A DNA stretch of 64,000 nucleotides, taken from contig NC_134094.1 of NCBI RefSeq assembly GCF_000715075.1, forward strand, positions 78,908,838 through 78,972,837. The letters are read 5' to 3'. The notes beneath the pieces were generated by a model. The model was not told the origin of the DNA and did no database searches. It saw only the letters and a list, made by a program, of their open reading frames with translations. Made by a program: the position numbers and the translations under genes. This DNA comes from Nicotiana tabacum. Taxonomy: Eukaryota > Streptophyta > Magnoliopsida > Solanales > Solanaceae. Below are positions 43,761 to 56,400 of this stretch, one piece after another. Within the stretch, counting starts at the first letter, position 1, and every line of letters starts with the position of its first letter.

Positions 43761-44372
43761 TGACAGTTCCGGGAACAAGGTTTCCGGGCACAGCAATGAT
43801 AAGATCAAAAAGCAAGAAAGTAAGATTGTATTGAGCTTTGTATAGAATGTAGTATATGTTTAGCCAAAAAAATCGTGTCCCTTACAATGATAACTGAGCT
43901 CACTATTTATAGCTATGTCTAGGAAAGAAGAACCTAGGATCGTGCCCTCCTTTAATGCCAATTATGAGGGTCATTGATTAAGATGTAACGATGAACATAA
44001 ATGCAAATTTTCTATAATGGACTGTCGCTCTTAATGCTGCACAATATTTTCTATTAAATGCTACCGGGCGCAGAGCATTTAACACCTCTTTATGAACGTT
44101 ATCCTTTCCGGTAACAAGCGGAATGGGTGCGTTCGGTCTTCGACCATCCCCGTCTTGGGTTCCACGTGTCCTCCCTTTAGACGACCACGTGTCATATCAT
44201 ATTTCACTCTATACAGATAGTCCCTCTGCTTTCCGGTGACATAACTTCGTGTTACCGGAAAGTTGGTAGAAATACCTTTTTGGTGGGAATTACTATAACT
44301 CCCTCTCAAAGTTCCTGACAGTTGATTAGACCCACGTCTCTCCTCATTTAATGTCCCGAACACACGCTATCA
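43761..44372 (-). repeat. LTR-like block of the Tat-lineage element
   Basis: Plus-strand ends TGACAGTTCC and CGCTATCA give a TG...CA unit of 612 bp. The stretch 44143-44215 recurs at 61341-61413. Boundaries are provisional because no clear polypurine tract lies next to 44373. Confidence 0.5.
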
Positions 44373-44562
44373 ACAATTCAGTATAGCTTTTGCCGATTAT
44401 CGAGGTAATCATAGCCACGAATTTAGCCGCCAAAATTTTACTTATACGTAACATTCTTTTCCTTTGCGTTTCATAATTTTTCGAGCTTCCGATTTGCATC
44501 TTTGTTTTCCATCCTTTCTCCAATTCTCTTCAAATACAAAACCTTTTTCTTCTTCTTTTTCA

Positions 44563-47402
44563 ATGGCTTCTTCCTCCAAGCGTGTTGGTTCTTTAAAGAA
44601 CAAGAACAAAGTTGAGGACTTTGCTCCTCCAACGGTGGGTTCCATCATCTCAAGAAAACTCAGTATCACAAAGGACCTCGAAGAGAAATTCCCTACTGCT
44701 AACCCTCGTACATGGGCTGTTAGCAGGTACCCTTCTTCTATTCGTCCTTCCAGTATTCCTGTTGTGAAGGAAGACTGTCGATGCCATCAGTTGAATATCA
44801 TTGCTCCTGATCTATCGAAGAGAGTGACCCTTCCCAAGGAAGGTTTTACATACTTTTACACGTATCTCTTTACTTTGGGTGCGTTTTCTTTGAGCGGAGA
44901 GCTTGATTCCGTGATTGAGGAATTTTTCCTTCGCTACCAAGTGTGTTTGGCACAGGTAAGTCCTTCAGTGTGGAGGACGGTCGCGTGTCTTTGACGCTTG
45001 TGTCAGGAGACAGGAGAAGATCTAACCTTAAATCATATGATGCATCTCTATTCTCCCAAAATCTTCCGTGGGGGAATGATAAACCTCTGCAAGCGTGGCC
45101 ACCATGCTTTGCTGTTTAGCACGGATGATGACAACGATCGTGGGTGGATGGAATGGTTTGTTGCAGTCGCCACCATTAACATCATTTCGACAACGGGTTA
45201 ATCCTTTCCGGCCGCTTGGAACCGCACTCGTAAGCTCTTTGTTTAGAATTCTTTTTACTAGATATTCCTTTATGGCCGTATCAACTCTTCACCCTTCGCA
45301 TGTTTCAGCAACTCGATGGATCCCGCCGGTGGTGGAAGGTTTGGACCGGTGGGTTCAGAAGATCTTGGACGTCACGACGCCCGAAACTTGTTTGTGGAAA
45401 GAACTGGCCCTTAAATACGGGTAGAAGGCCAAAAATCATGGTAATTTTAATTTACCTTGTTTCAATTTTTTTTTTTGTATATGGAGAACTTGGTCGAACC
45501 CCTCTGACTTGTTCACGCAATTAGGTCTACCTGCGAGATCTGTTGCTGTCCCCGAGGAGGACATTTTGGCTGATCCTGCTGATGGAGCGAGGCTGCTTCA
45601 GGAAGCACTTACTCGAACATGTATCTCCGGGCCTGTTTCGGGCGCAAACACTTCTTTACGGAGTCCCCGACCGTAGGATAAGCAACCGAAGAGAAGACGT
45701 TCCTCCACGGCCGGGGAAAAGAATAAGAGGGCAAAGACTGATGCCCCCGAGTCATCTCCGGTGGCGATGACGACTTGTCCTCCTTCTTGGCCGGTCATAG
45801 ACACTGTGATGATTGATGATGTATAAGAAGTTGTTGATGTGGGAGATTCTTTACATAGAAGGCGACGATCCTCATCATCTCAACAGGATGCTCGACCTGT
45901 TGAGATAGTTTCATCAACTGAAGACGATGTCTCGGCACTTTGCGGAGAATATGATTTGGTAGAAAATGCCAACTCCCATTTTTGGGCCCCAATAGATGTA
46001 ACCGGTGATGCGGGGCTAAGTACCGGGTCCTTGCCGTCTTTGGTTGGCTAGCATCCAATAGCTAGCACTGCACTCGATGCAACTACTTTTCACTCTTCAA
46101 CTCTATCAGCTTCATCTCCACCTTCACCAATACCAGCAACTACTACATCACTTCCATCTTCATCCACTCTTCCACCAACAGTTGCTACATCACCTCTATC
46201 GGCTGCAACTGACCATGAAGAAGGTGTTCCTCTTCTGCCCCCATTCATGGGAATTTGGGGGGAAATTATGCTGCCCCTTCTGAAGATCCACAAATAAGGA
46301 GGAACGTTACTCTTTCGGTCTCTACCGGATGTAACTTGCTATCCCGGCCGGTGGAGATTGTTAATTATCTGAAGCCTTTGGCTTCAAACAAAGACTGAGA
46401 AAAGATTCAGGCACTCTTGGGAGAGTGCTTGTTGAACAATGCCATGCACAACTCCGCAGCGGCACATTCTTTTCTTCCTTCATTACTTCTTCTACTTTTT
46501 GTATGAATGCATTCTAAATTTTATTTCTTCTTGTTTTATAGGCCAACTTTCTTGCTTCTGAGGGCCTTCAAAGGTTGATTCGTGAAAAGGAAGAACTTAC
46601 TTTTGAACGGAATCAGCTTTTGGGAGAAAGAGACCAAACTGTTCTCCGCCTCTCGGAACTAGAAAGCAAAGCTACTGAGGCCGTTATTTTGGAGGCTCAC
46701 TTGCAGCAAAGCGAGCAAGAAGTTGTAACCCTTAGCCAAGAAATTGGCTTGCTGAGGGTTAGTTTAGATGAAGCTAAGGCCAAACGGGCTGAAGTCCAGG
46801 ACATCGTTCTTGCTGCGACTGAGCGCGAGGCTGCTACTGCCGAAAAAGTGATTAACTTAGAAGCAGCCCTGAACTCCAAACTTGAAGAGCTTGCTACTGT
46901 GGAGGAAAAACACGCCCAGCTATAAGAGAAGTATAAGAAAACTATTGAGCATAATAGGCTCTTTAGTTCAACTGTCTGCTACCTTGACGTCAACCGCAAA
47001 TCTGCTAGGTCTGCCCGAGAAAGCCTTTCTGTTGAGGTTACCCAACTCAAAGAAGAACTTAAGCGTCGAGCGACTTCCCTCGTTGTTGAAATAAATTATT
47101 CCATGTATAGCATGAGGAGAAAAACCTTGGAGGAGGCCAAAGCTGGTATCATCAACTTTGATGCCGAAATTGCTAAGGCCCGAGAGCTTGAGTTAGCTGC
47201 TAAAAATGGGCTCCTGGCGCAGTCTGATGCCCCTGGTTCTTCTGGTTCCGGTTCAGAGTTTTTGGAAACAGAAGAGGGATCGGAAGGTGATGATACTGAA
47301 GATTAAATTGGGGAAAACGTCGAGCTATCGGTGGACCCACCTACTTCTCCCGGGAATGCGGATACTTCTCTTCCTCCTGGTTCCGGAGGCGCTGCAGTTT
47401 AG
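44563..47402 (+). pseudogene. Antisense ORF of the Tat element: Transposase_28/gypsy-type domain plus coiled coil, four exons
   Basis: The ATG at 44563 starts MASSSKRVGS. I place exons at 44563-45229, 45309-45440, 45525-46461 and 46542-47402. The introns are 79, 84 and 80 bp; the third has GC instead of GT at its donor. The joins give RTPTRWIPPV, KNHGLPARS and NSAAANFLASEG, each continuous with the family pattern I recall for the putative gypsy-type domain (PF04195). Exon 1 encodes that domain (VWRTVACLRR, LYSPKIFRGG, DRGWMEWFV). Exon 3 is Ser/Thr/Pro-rich and exon 4 is a long coiled coil (REKEELTFERNQLL, EAHLQQSEQEV). Exon lengths sum to 2597, and one missing base near 46251 restores 866 codons. 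Stops at 44992, 45199, 45422 and 46923 and others fit CGA, CAA, CAG or TGG transitions. Function is unknown. It is now dead. Confidence 0.7.
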
Positions 47403-47455
47403 CTTTGCTTTTCTTTTCCCATTTTGAACTTTTACAGTTTTGGCACGTTCTTGTA

Positions 47456-47461
47456 AATAAA
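47456..47461 (+). terminator. Poly(A) signal for the antisense ORF
   Basis: AATAAA, 54 nt after the antisense stop codon and followed by T-rich DNA, suggests a separate plus-strand transcript. Confidence 0.5.
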
Positions 47462-48537
47462 GACATATTTTTGATCAAGTATCATTTGAGTCTTATTTTT
47501 GTTTGAATATCTATGCAAGTCTTTAGTCTTTGCATTTGCTTAAGAGTTATGCGCATGTTTTCCTGTTCGCGCTTTACTATGTGTAGTCTCAAATGTGTTT
47601 TCCTCGAAACACTTTGGTTCCGAGCGTTATCCCTTTTTCGTGAGGGTTTCTATAAGTATTTGTGCAAGTTAACTTTTTGCGTCCTTTTTCATATGTGGCT
47701 TCGGGTGTATTTTTCCCCGAAGGCATTTTTGATTCCGAGTATAGATTCTTCCGGAACCAACCCTTTAACATAAGAGTTTTTATAAGAGAGGGTTCTCTTA
47801 TGTTTACGGTGCTCTTGAAGAGGACGTCTCCTGTTCATTGCACTAACATTTGAAGTACTTGTTTAACTTTCAAATTACAAAGTTTATTCATCGTTCAGAC
47901 AAGAAACAAGATAAAAACAAAAGGATTTCATTTTATTCCTTCTATTTTCAAAAAGATACATAAGCATTTGCTGTGATGAAAAGAAATTGCCATTACTTGT
48001 GGCTATCTTGAACAACTTGTTTCTACGGGGCTGGCTGCACAGTTCCCGATCCCGATGATGCGTTTAGTTTCCGAATTTTTGTTCCCCAGTTGACGTGGCA
48101 GTCATTGTTGCCGTATCCTCATACCATTCCCCCCAGTGTTCGAATGCGAAGAGTTCGAATTGGAACACTTGAAGTCTTGTATCTTTGAAGATTCCACTAA
48201 TGAATTGCAAGATTATCCTCAACTTGGTAACACAACTTTACTTCCCTTCAGGAATTTATGCTATCGAGTGAAGGAATATCTAACAACCCTCTAGTGGTTT
48301 GTGCTCGTGAACGATTGGGTAACCTTTGTTCGATAGAAAACTTAACTTCCCAGTGGGAATTTGCTATCGAACCAAAGATTATCTAACCATCCCCAAGTGT
48401 AAGCTTGCTTGTTTGCCTTTCTATCAAAGGTCTTATTGCTGCCTCATTAAAAACCTTGCCAGAAAAACCCAATTGGGACAAAAACTAAACGAAGGGAAAA
48501 ATAGTGCAGCACATACTTTTCGCTTGAATAATGTTCA
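47462..48537. other. Non-coding spacer between antisense ORF and pol end
   Basis: No coding motif on either strand. Imperfect repeats of a TTTTCCTCGAAACACTTTGG / TTTTTCCCCGAAGGCATTTT kind occur at about 47595-47735. GAACGATTGGGTAACCTTTGTTCGATAG and GAACCAAAGATTATCTAACC occur near 48310-48390. Confidence 0.45.
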
Positions 48538-48617
48538 TCAGCAATAATATCTTTTGAGGTGTGCCGCGTTCCAGTTGCTTGGAAACTTATCTCCATTATG
48601 GTTCTCCAACTCGTATG

Positions 48618-51127
48618 TGTTACAACCCAAATTCGCGTACCTTAGATCACGCCGTAAGTTAGTCGACATAAATCCAAGAAGATATTATCTTTGAGATGAT
48701 AAGAAGTTAATCCTATTGGTCTTAAACGATACAAGGGTGTATAAGAGTGGTTAACAAGTATTAGAAGTTAAACGAATCAAGGATGTTGTAACCCGTATTT
48801 TTGGGTAACACTAGAGGTGATTAACTGTCCCAAGAGGTCTTGTTTTAATGTATTTGAATCATATAATATCCGTATCATAAGTCTTGAAGTCAAGCGAGTT
48901 ATGAAACAAAAGTCGATAAAAGTTGTCGCAACTTAGGTTTATAATTTTACTTAAACTTTAGGTCAAATGTTACTGCATTTTTCTCCCAATGTGCTTGGAA
49001 TTATGGGGTGATCTACTTATCAAATTGAAGATCTATGAGTCTAGTTTCCAACGCATTAAACCGTTCATCGATACGATCTCGAAATAAAGAGAGATTCGTG
49101 TTTTCGTGAGAGTGCGCCAAGCAGCTCTCTATGGGGCCCACAGAGGCGGTTTAAGACATATGGACATATATAAGATACCTCAACCCCATTTTAAGTCGTT
49201 ATTTTTCAGTATATTCAGACCTTAGAACCCTAAAAACACTCTCTCAAGGTTCTCTCATAATCCAAGACCCAAACAAAGGGCAAACAACACAAATCAAGTG
49301 TCGGGAATCCCGTGGCGCTAGTAAGTTTCTTGTTCTTCTTGTTGTTGCTGATTTTTGTGTTGTTCCAGCTCGTGTGGGAGGTTGTTTTAAGTGTTTTATA
49401 TTCTGTAAATACACCTTAAAGTTTTTAATATCAACCCTAGGTGATTTCAAGTCTTCTAAAGTAATTCTAGTGCCGAAAAACCCGAATTAATTGCTAGTTT
49501 CGCTTCCTTGTTCTTGTGGCAGAATTGGAGGGATATTTCGTGGAAAATTAAGGTCAAATTGGAGTTGTTCTTTCTGTTTAAAGGTAAGGAACCTCTTACT
49601 CTATATATATTTAAGATTATCCAAGTTGCGGCTAAGTCGTTGAAGCTAGAACTTGTGAAATATATATCGAAAGGCTTGGTAGTAATATTGTTGGTTGGTG
49701 GACTATTTTGGAGGCTCAATATGATTATTAATTATGTTGTTTGGGCTGTTTGGTGATTGTATTGACTTGTGGGAAGTCATATAAATAGGGGAGGTGCTGT
49801 CCGTTTCATCGTAAAATAGGTTGCGGTCGATACATAATAGTTACGACGCTTAAACGATAATGATAGTGTCATTTGTCTTATTGTAGACTAAGGAGTCGTG
49901 ACATTTGCATAGCTTGAGGTTGGGCAGTATATACAAGGTATGTGAGGCTATCCCCTTCATTCTTTTACATGACTCTGATAGTACATAATTTAATGAACAA
50001 GCTCCCAAAGATACTCTACTCTTAGAAGCTAACAGTACTTACATTGCTGCCCTTCTTATGAAACGATTGATATTGATGTTACTTCTCTTATTCTTATATT
50101 ATCAATGTTGTTGGTAGTTCCTGATTCTTATAAGATTCTTGATGAAGAGTTAATCCTAATAACGTGTACGAAGGATACCGACCTTACGTCACTCCGAAAG
50201 GTTCAAAATGTGATTCCAATGAGTCCAACATGCATCATATATATGTATCTATTTTACTCTACCGAGCCGCGCTATAGTCGGCCGGGTATGGCACCTATTG
50301 TGCAACCACTGATCAGTTGGGTTTTACCGAGCTCCACGTGGCCGGGTACAATTCTACCAAGCCCTATGATGGCCGGGTACGTTTTACCGAGCCTATTACG
50401 GCCGGGTACGATATGATGATGGTGATGCCCACAAAGGCGTATGTTTTAAAAGTTTATATATATATATGTATGTATCATGTATTTCATGTCAGTAGTCCTC
50501 AGAGGTACCCAGATGTCACAGGTTGTATATTCTCTATCCCTGTTTACATTATAGTTCTTACTTATGCTTTCCTGCCTTACATACTCAGTACTTTATTCGT
50601 ACTGACGTCCTTTTTATTTATGGACGCTGCATGTCGTGCTGCAGGTCCTGATAGACAGGTAGACGCAGCTCCCCCACCACAGTAGGCTGTCCAGTTCAGC
50701 GGTTATTGGCGAGATCCCTTCTCCGGACTTGCCGTGGTCTTGGTATGCATTTTTGTTATAGACATTATGGGTCTGTCGGGGCCCTGTTCCGGCAATGTTG
50801 TAGCACTTAGGTTCTTTTAGAGGCTCATAGACAGGTGTCGACGTATGTATGGTTTGGAATGCCTTGTCGGCTGATTTTTGTTGTATAGTCTTTTATGGCA
50901 GCATGGTAGCTCATACCTTATATATAGTTTCTTGACAGTCTTGTCGTCCCATGTTATGTATGTTCATGATATTATCTTTCATTGTTGGATGTTCATGATC
51001 CATGTCTACTATTTATATTGATCTTGTCGGCCCTTAAAGATAATAAGGAAGGTTAGATAAAATGTACGTTGGTGCTCGGCAAGTATGGCCCGGGTGCTAG
51101 TCATGACCCTCCAGTTGGGTCGTGACA
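48618..51127 (+). repeat. 5' LTR of the 10.3-kb element (2510 bp)
   Basis: Contains TATATAAG at 49167-49174, a plausible core promoter, and a 30-bp-period array at 50326-50408. Confidence 0.95.
50261..50412 (+). repeat. 30-bp tandem array in the LTR
   Basis: Three units starting ACCGAG or ACCAAG at 50326, 50356 and 50386 each end in GGCCGGGTA. A fourth, diverged unit is at 50261. The same array is at 58109-58191 in the 3' LTR. Confidence 0.85.
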
Positions 51128-51131
51128 AACT

Positions 51132-51143
51132 TGGTATCAGAGC
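51132..51143 (+). other. Primer binding site, initiator tRNA-Met type
   Basis: TGGTATCAGAGC, 4 nt after the LTR end. Confidence 0.92.
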
Positions 51144-51332
51144 AAGTCTGTCCTAGGGGTTGTCTATGAGCCGTGTCTAGTAGAGTTTTGATTATGGATG
51201 TGTAGCGCGCCACATTTATAATCAGGAGGCTACATGACATCTAGGGTTGTTACCTTCTTCCTAAATCTAGATCGTGCGTAGAGTTGAGTCGTAAGTGTTC
51301 ATATCTAATATTCACCTTGTTTTCTTTCAGCG

Positions 51333-54300
51333 ATGCCTTCGACTAGGAAGTAAGCGATTAGTAAATGGCTTGATACAGCTGTGGGAGAGGGTAACATTCA
51401 GGTGCCTCCAGCCAGAGCAGGCCAAAGTGAGGCTCAGAGTAAGATGCCGTCTCATACCTCTCCGTCTCCTCCAGAGGATATTAGGAGGCACCCAGTACAT
51501 CCAGTTCCTCCGTCTGGCACTACAGACCACGATATGCGCAGTGCGGTGCAATTGTTGACTAGCTTGGTAGCTGCTCAGGCTCAGAGGCAGAATACCGGTG
51601 CTGCTGATAAACCGGTTAGTGTGAGAGTTCGTGATTTTATTAATCTAGACCCTCCAGTGTTTACCGGATCAGACCCCAAGGAGGACCCGCAAACATTTAT
51701 TGATCAGGTTCATCGTACATTGTGGGTTATGCATGCTAGTGATACGGAGGCAGCGGAGTTGGCTTCTTATCGGTTACGAGATTTAGCGGTTTTCTGGTAT
51801 GATAGTTGGGAGAGATCTAGGGGTCCGAACGCTCCTCCAGCCGTGTGGAAGGAATTTTCTGAGGCCTTTCTTCGTCACTACTTGCCAGTTGAGATACGAC
51901 GAGCTAGAGCTGATAAGTTCTTGAACCTTCGACAGGGTAATATGAGTGTACGAGAGTATAGTATACAGTTTGATTCTTTAGCAAGGTATGCTCCCCATAT
52001 GGTGGCCGAGATGAGTGATAGGGTGCATCTGTTCGTGAACGGGTTGGGACCACATCTGATAAATGAGTGCACAACAGCCTCCTTGGTAGAGGGCATGGAT
52101 ATTTCCCATATTCAGGCTTATGCCCAGACCCTAGAGGATCGTAAGCGCCAGCAAAGGGCAGATAGGGAGCAGGATAGGGGCCAGCATAAGAGGGCGAGAT
52201 TTGCAGGGTATTCTGATGAGTTCAGAGGCAGTATCAGACCCCAGTCTTCGAGGAGTTCGGCGCCCCCTGTAGCTAGTTCTCCTCTACAGTTTTAGAGGCC
52301 TCGGTATGATCGATTTACCTATTCTGGTTCAGGTCAGAGTTCGAGGGCATCAGGCTCACAATTTCATAGAGATACTAGTTAGACGAGACCCCCAACACCT
52401 CATTGTGATCAGTGCGGCAAGGCCCACTTTGGACTGTGCCGTCGAGGTTCCGATGCGTGCTATTCTTGCAGACAGCCTGGCCATATGATGCGGGATTGTC
52501 CTAACAGAGGAGGTGGTGGTATGGCTTAGCTGACTGGATCTATGTCTGGTTCTTCCTCACCAGTTTGATCTCCAGCACAAGGTTTTCAACATTCGACAGG
52601 TCGTGGTAGAGGTAGAGGTACAGTGCCGAGTTCGAGTGGTGCTCAAAATCGAACCTATGCTCTAGCAGGTTGACAAGATCTCGAGTCGTCTCCGGATGTT
52701 ATTACAGGTATATTGTCTATGTTTTCTTATGATGTATATGCGCTAATTAATCCAGGATCTACCTTATCATATGTTACACCCTTTGTGGCTAATAAGTTTG
52801 GCATTGAACCTGAATTGATAAGTAAACCACTTGCAGTATCCACTCCGATAGGAGATTCTGTGATTGCTAGAAGGGTATATAAAGGTCGCACTGTGATGAT
52901 TTGTAGTCATCAAACCTCGGCAAATTTATTTGAGTTAGAAATGGTTGATTTCGATGTGATAATAGGAATGGACTGGTTGGCCTCATGCTATGCAAATGTT
53001 GACTATCGTACGAAGATAGTTAGGTTTCAGTTTCCTGGTGAACCCGCCATTGAATGGAAGGGGAACATTGCTACGCCGAAAGGTAGGTTTATTTCCTATC
53101 TTAAGGCAAGGAAGATGATCTCAAAAGGTTACATTTATCATCTTGTTTGCGTTAGGGATGCGAAGGCAAAGCTGCCTACTCTACAATTAATCCCCGTGGT
53201 CAATGAATTTCCAGATGTTTTCCCAGATGAACTCCCAGGCCTTCCTCCTGAAAGGGAGATTGAGTTTAGCATTGATGTATTTCCTGACACTCAACCGATC
53301 TCTATCCCTCCATACTGGATGGCCCCGACAGAGTTACGAGAGTTGAAGGCGCAGTTGAAGGACTTGCTGGATAAGGGTTTCATTAGGCCTAGCACTTCAC
53401 CTTGGGGTGCGCCAGTCTTGTTCGTGCGGAAGAAAGATGGGTCGTTAAGGATGTGTATCGATTATCGACAGTTGAATAAGTTTACAATAAAGAACAAGTA
53501 TCCACTTCCAAGGATTGATGACCTGTTTGACCAACTCCATGGTGCCAAGTATTTCTCCAAGATTGACTTGCGTTTAGGGTATCATCAGGTGAGGGTTAAG
53601 GAGAAGGATATTCCAAAGACGGCCTTCCGGACAAGATATGGGCATTTTGAGTTCTTGGTGATGTCGTTCGGGCTAACAAATGCCCCAACAACTTTTATGG
53701 ATCTCATGAATAGTGTATTCAGGCCCTATCTTGATGTGTTCGTGACCGTATTCATTGATGACATTCTGGTGTATTCTCGTTCGGAGGCGGAACATGCGGG
53801 CCACTTACGGATAGTATTACAGACCCTTCAGGATCATAAGTTATATGCTAAGCTCTCTAAATGTGAATTCTGGCTGAACTCAGTAGCATTCCTTGGCCAT
53901 GTGATATCTGATGAGGGTAATAGTGTCGACACTCAGAAGATCGATGCAGTGAAGAATTGGCCGAGACCTACAACACCGTCAGAAGTCCGCAGCTTCCTGG
54001 GGCTAGCAGGATATTATAGGCGGTTTGTAGAAGGGTTTTCCTCTATATCAGCACCATTGACTAAGTTAACACAGAAAGCTACCAAGTTCCAGTGGTCTGA
54101 TGCTTGTGAACATAGTTTTCAGGAGCTAAAGAATCGATTGACATCCACGCCAGTGCTCACTCTCCCAGAAGGAACAGAAGGTTATGTGGTATATTGTGAT
54201 GCCTCAGGTATAGGTTTGGAGTGCGTATTGATGAAACATGGGAAGGTGATTGCTTATGCATCAAGACAATTGAAGAAGCATGAAAAGAATTACCCGACTC

Positions 54301-56138
54301 ATGATTTGGAATTGGCTGCAGTAATATATGCTTTGAAGATATGGCGGCACTACTTATACGGCGTCCATGTTGACATCTACACAGATCACAAGAGTTTACA
54401 ATACATCTTCAAGCAGAAGGAGTTGAATTTGAGGCAGCGTAGGTGGCTTGAATTACTGAAAGACTACGATGTCGAGATATTGTACCATCCCAGTAAAGCC
54501 AATGTTGTGGCAGACGCTCTCAGCCGTAAGTCAATGGGAAGCTTAATACATATTGAGGCAGGTAGACAAGGGTTGACCAAAGAGCTTCACCAGCTGGCCA
54601 ATATGAGAATCAGATTGTTGGACTCTGATGACGGAGGTGTTACTGTACAAAATACAGCAGAATCATCTTTGGTAGCCGAGGTAAAAGCACGGCAATATGA
54701 AGATCCTACCTTAGTAAGATTGAGAGAGGGAATTCAGCAGTGTAAGATTACAGCTTTCAAGATCGGAGGAGATGGGACACTGAGATACCAGGGCCGATTA
54801 TGTGTGCCTAGTGTGGCAGGGTTGCGAGAGAAGATTATGATTGAGATTCATCAGTCCCGATATTCTATCTATCCTGGCTCGACAAAGATGTATCATGACG
54901 TTAAGGAGCAGTATTGGTGGGATAACATGAAGAAGTCTATTGCAGAATTTGTAGCCCAGTGTCCTAATTGTCAACAAGTAAAGATCGAGCATCAGAAACC
55001 TAGTGGATTGATTCAGAATATAGAGATTCCGACCTGGAAATAGGAGGTGATTAATATGGACTTCATTATTGGATCACCTCGCTCTTATCATAAGTTTGAC
55101 TCCATCTGGGTGATAGTTGATCGACTTACAAAATCTGCCCATTTTCTGCCAGTTAAGACAACTTACACGGCTGAAGATTATGCAAAGTTGTATATCAAGG
55201 AGATTGTTAGGCTTCATGGTGTGCCGGTATCTATTATATCACACCGAGGAGCTCAATTTACGGCTAACTTTTGGAGGTCTTTTCATAATGGTTTAGGCAA
55301 ACAAGTAAATCTCAGCACTGCATTCCATCCGCAGACTGACGGACAGGATGAACGTACCATTCAGACGCTTGAAGATATGCTACGAGCATGTGTTCTAGAT
55401 TTCAAGTGGAATAGGGATGACCATCTGGCACTTATAGAATTCGCCTACAATAATAGCTACCATTCTAGTATTAAAATGGCCCCGTATGAGGCACTGTACG
55501 GGAGGAGATGTAGATCACCAGTTAGATGGTTCGAAGTCGATGAGACAGAATTATATGGGCCAGATTTGATTCACCAAGCCATTGAGAAGGTGAAAGTGAT
55601 ACAAGAGCGACTGAGGACGGCACAAAGCAGGCAAAAGTCTTATTCCGATGTTCGACGTCATGATCTGAAATTTGAGGTTGGTGATTGGGTTTTCCTAAAA
55701 ATCTCGCCGATGAAGGGTGTTATACGTTTTGGGAAGAAGGGTAAGTTGAGTCCGCGGTATATTGGGCCGTACAAAATTCTTCGACGAATTGGACAGGTTG
55801 CTTATGAGTTAGAATTGCCATCCGAATTGGAATTTGTCCACCCGGTATTTCATGTATCTATGTTGAGGAAATGTATTGGAGACCCTTCTCGGGTCGTCCC
55901 TATCAAAGATGTACAAGTTACAAAGGATCTATCATATGATGAAGTGCCAGTGGCTATATTAGATCGACAAGTCCGCAAGTTGAGAACAAAGGATGTAGCT
56001 TCCGTCAAAGTATTATGGAGGAACAAGAATATAGAAGAAATGACATGGGAAGCAGAAGAGGAGATGAAGTCTAAATACCCTTACCTATTCTATAGTGAAG
56101 ATAACGAGGATGACGGGGGAAAGAAGGACGCATTATAA
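51333..56138 (+). pseudogene. Single-frame gag-pol of the 10.3-kb element, seven nonsense codons
   Basis: One frame of 1602 codons runs from ATG 51333 (MPSTRK) to TAA 56138 with no frameshift. Gag capsid is at about 51630-52150, and a CX2CX4HX4C knuckle (CYSCRQPGHMMRDC) at 52461-52502. Protease reads [11 protein letters not shown], with Asn (52749-52751) where the catalytic Asp should be. RT has FIDDILVYS (53751-53777). RNase H has CDASG and [11 protein letters not shown]. The integrase zinc domain has Tyr (54870) for the second His. The integrase core reads IISHRGAQF with His (55242) for the second catalytic Asp; the Glu region (DERTIQTLEDML) is intact. The end is chromodomain-like (VKVLWRNKNIEEMTWE). 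Stops are at 51351, 52293, 52380, 52527, 52566, 52671 and 55041. Clade assignment to Tekay/Del is from memory. Confidence 0.92.
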
Positions 56139-56387
56139 GGTGAAACGACTCTATGAGATAAGTAATAGCTTGTGAATACTCTTTTTTTTTATACAAAATG
56201 GTGATATGCAGATAATGTACATATCCATAATGCTTTGTATAGTCTTGTAAGGCCATAGGTTGGGTTTAAATGCTTGCAAGTTTGGCTAGTGTCCATTTTA
56301 TAGGGGAAACTCAGCCGGAAATCTCCGTCGGAATCCACGATGAGTTAGACACCCCATAAACCCTTACATTCGAGGAAGAATGTTCCT

Positions 56388-56400
56388 AAGGAGGAGAGGG
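56388..56400 (+). other. Polypurine tract
   Basis: AAGGAGGAGAGGG directly before the 3' LTR. Confidence 0.92.

Noticed and set aside
44395..44410. GATTA-TCGAGG-TAATC inverted repeat near the Tat LTR as a fourth member of the hairpin family
   Set aside because: The TCGAGG core is on the strand opposite to the element's sense and no polypurine tract adjoins; too weak to group.
44951..44960. Splice donor CAG|GTAAGT in antisense exon 1
   Set aside because: Reading straight through gives VSPSVWRTVACL, which matches the family pattern, so the site is coding.
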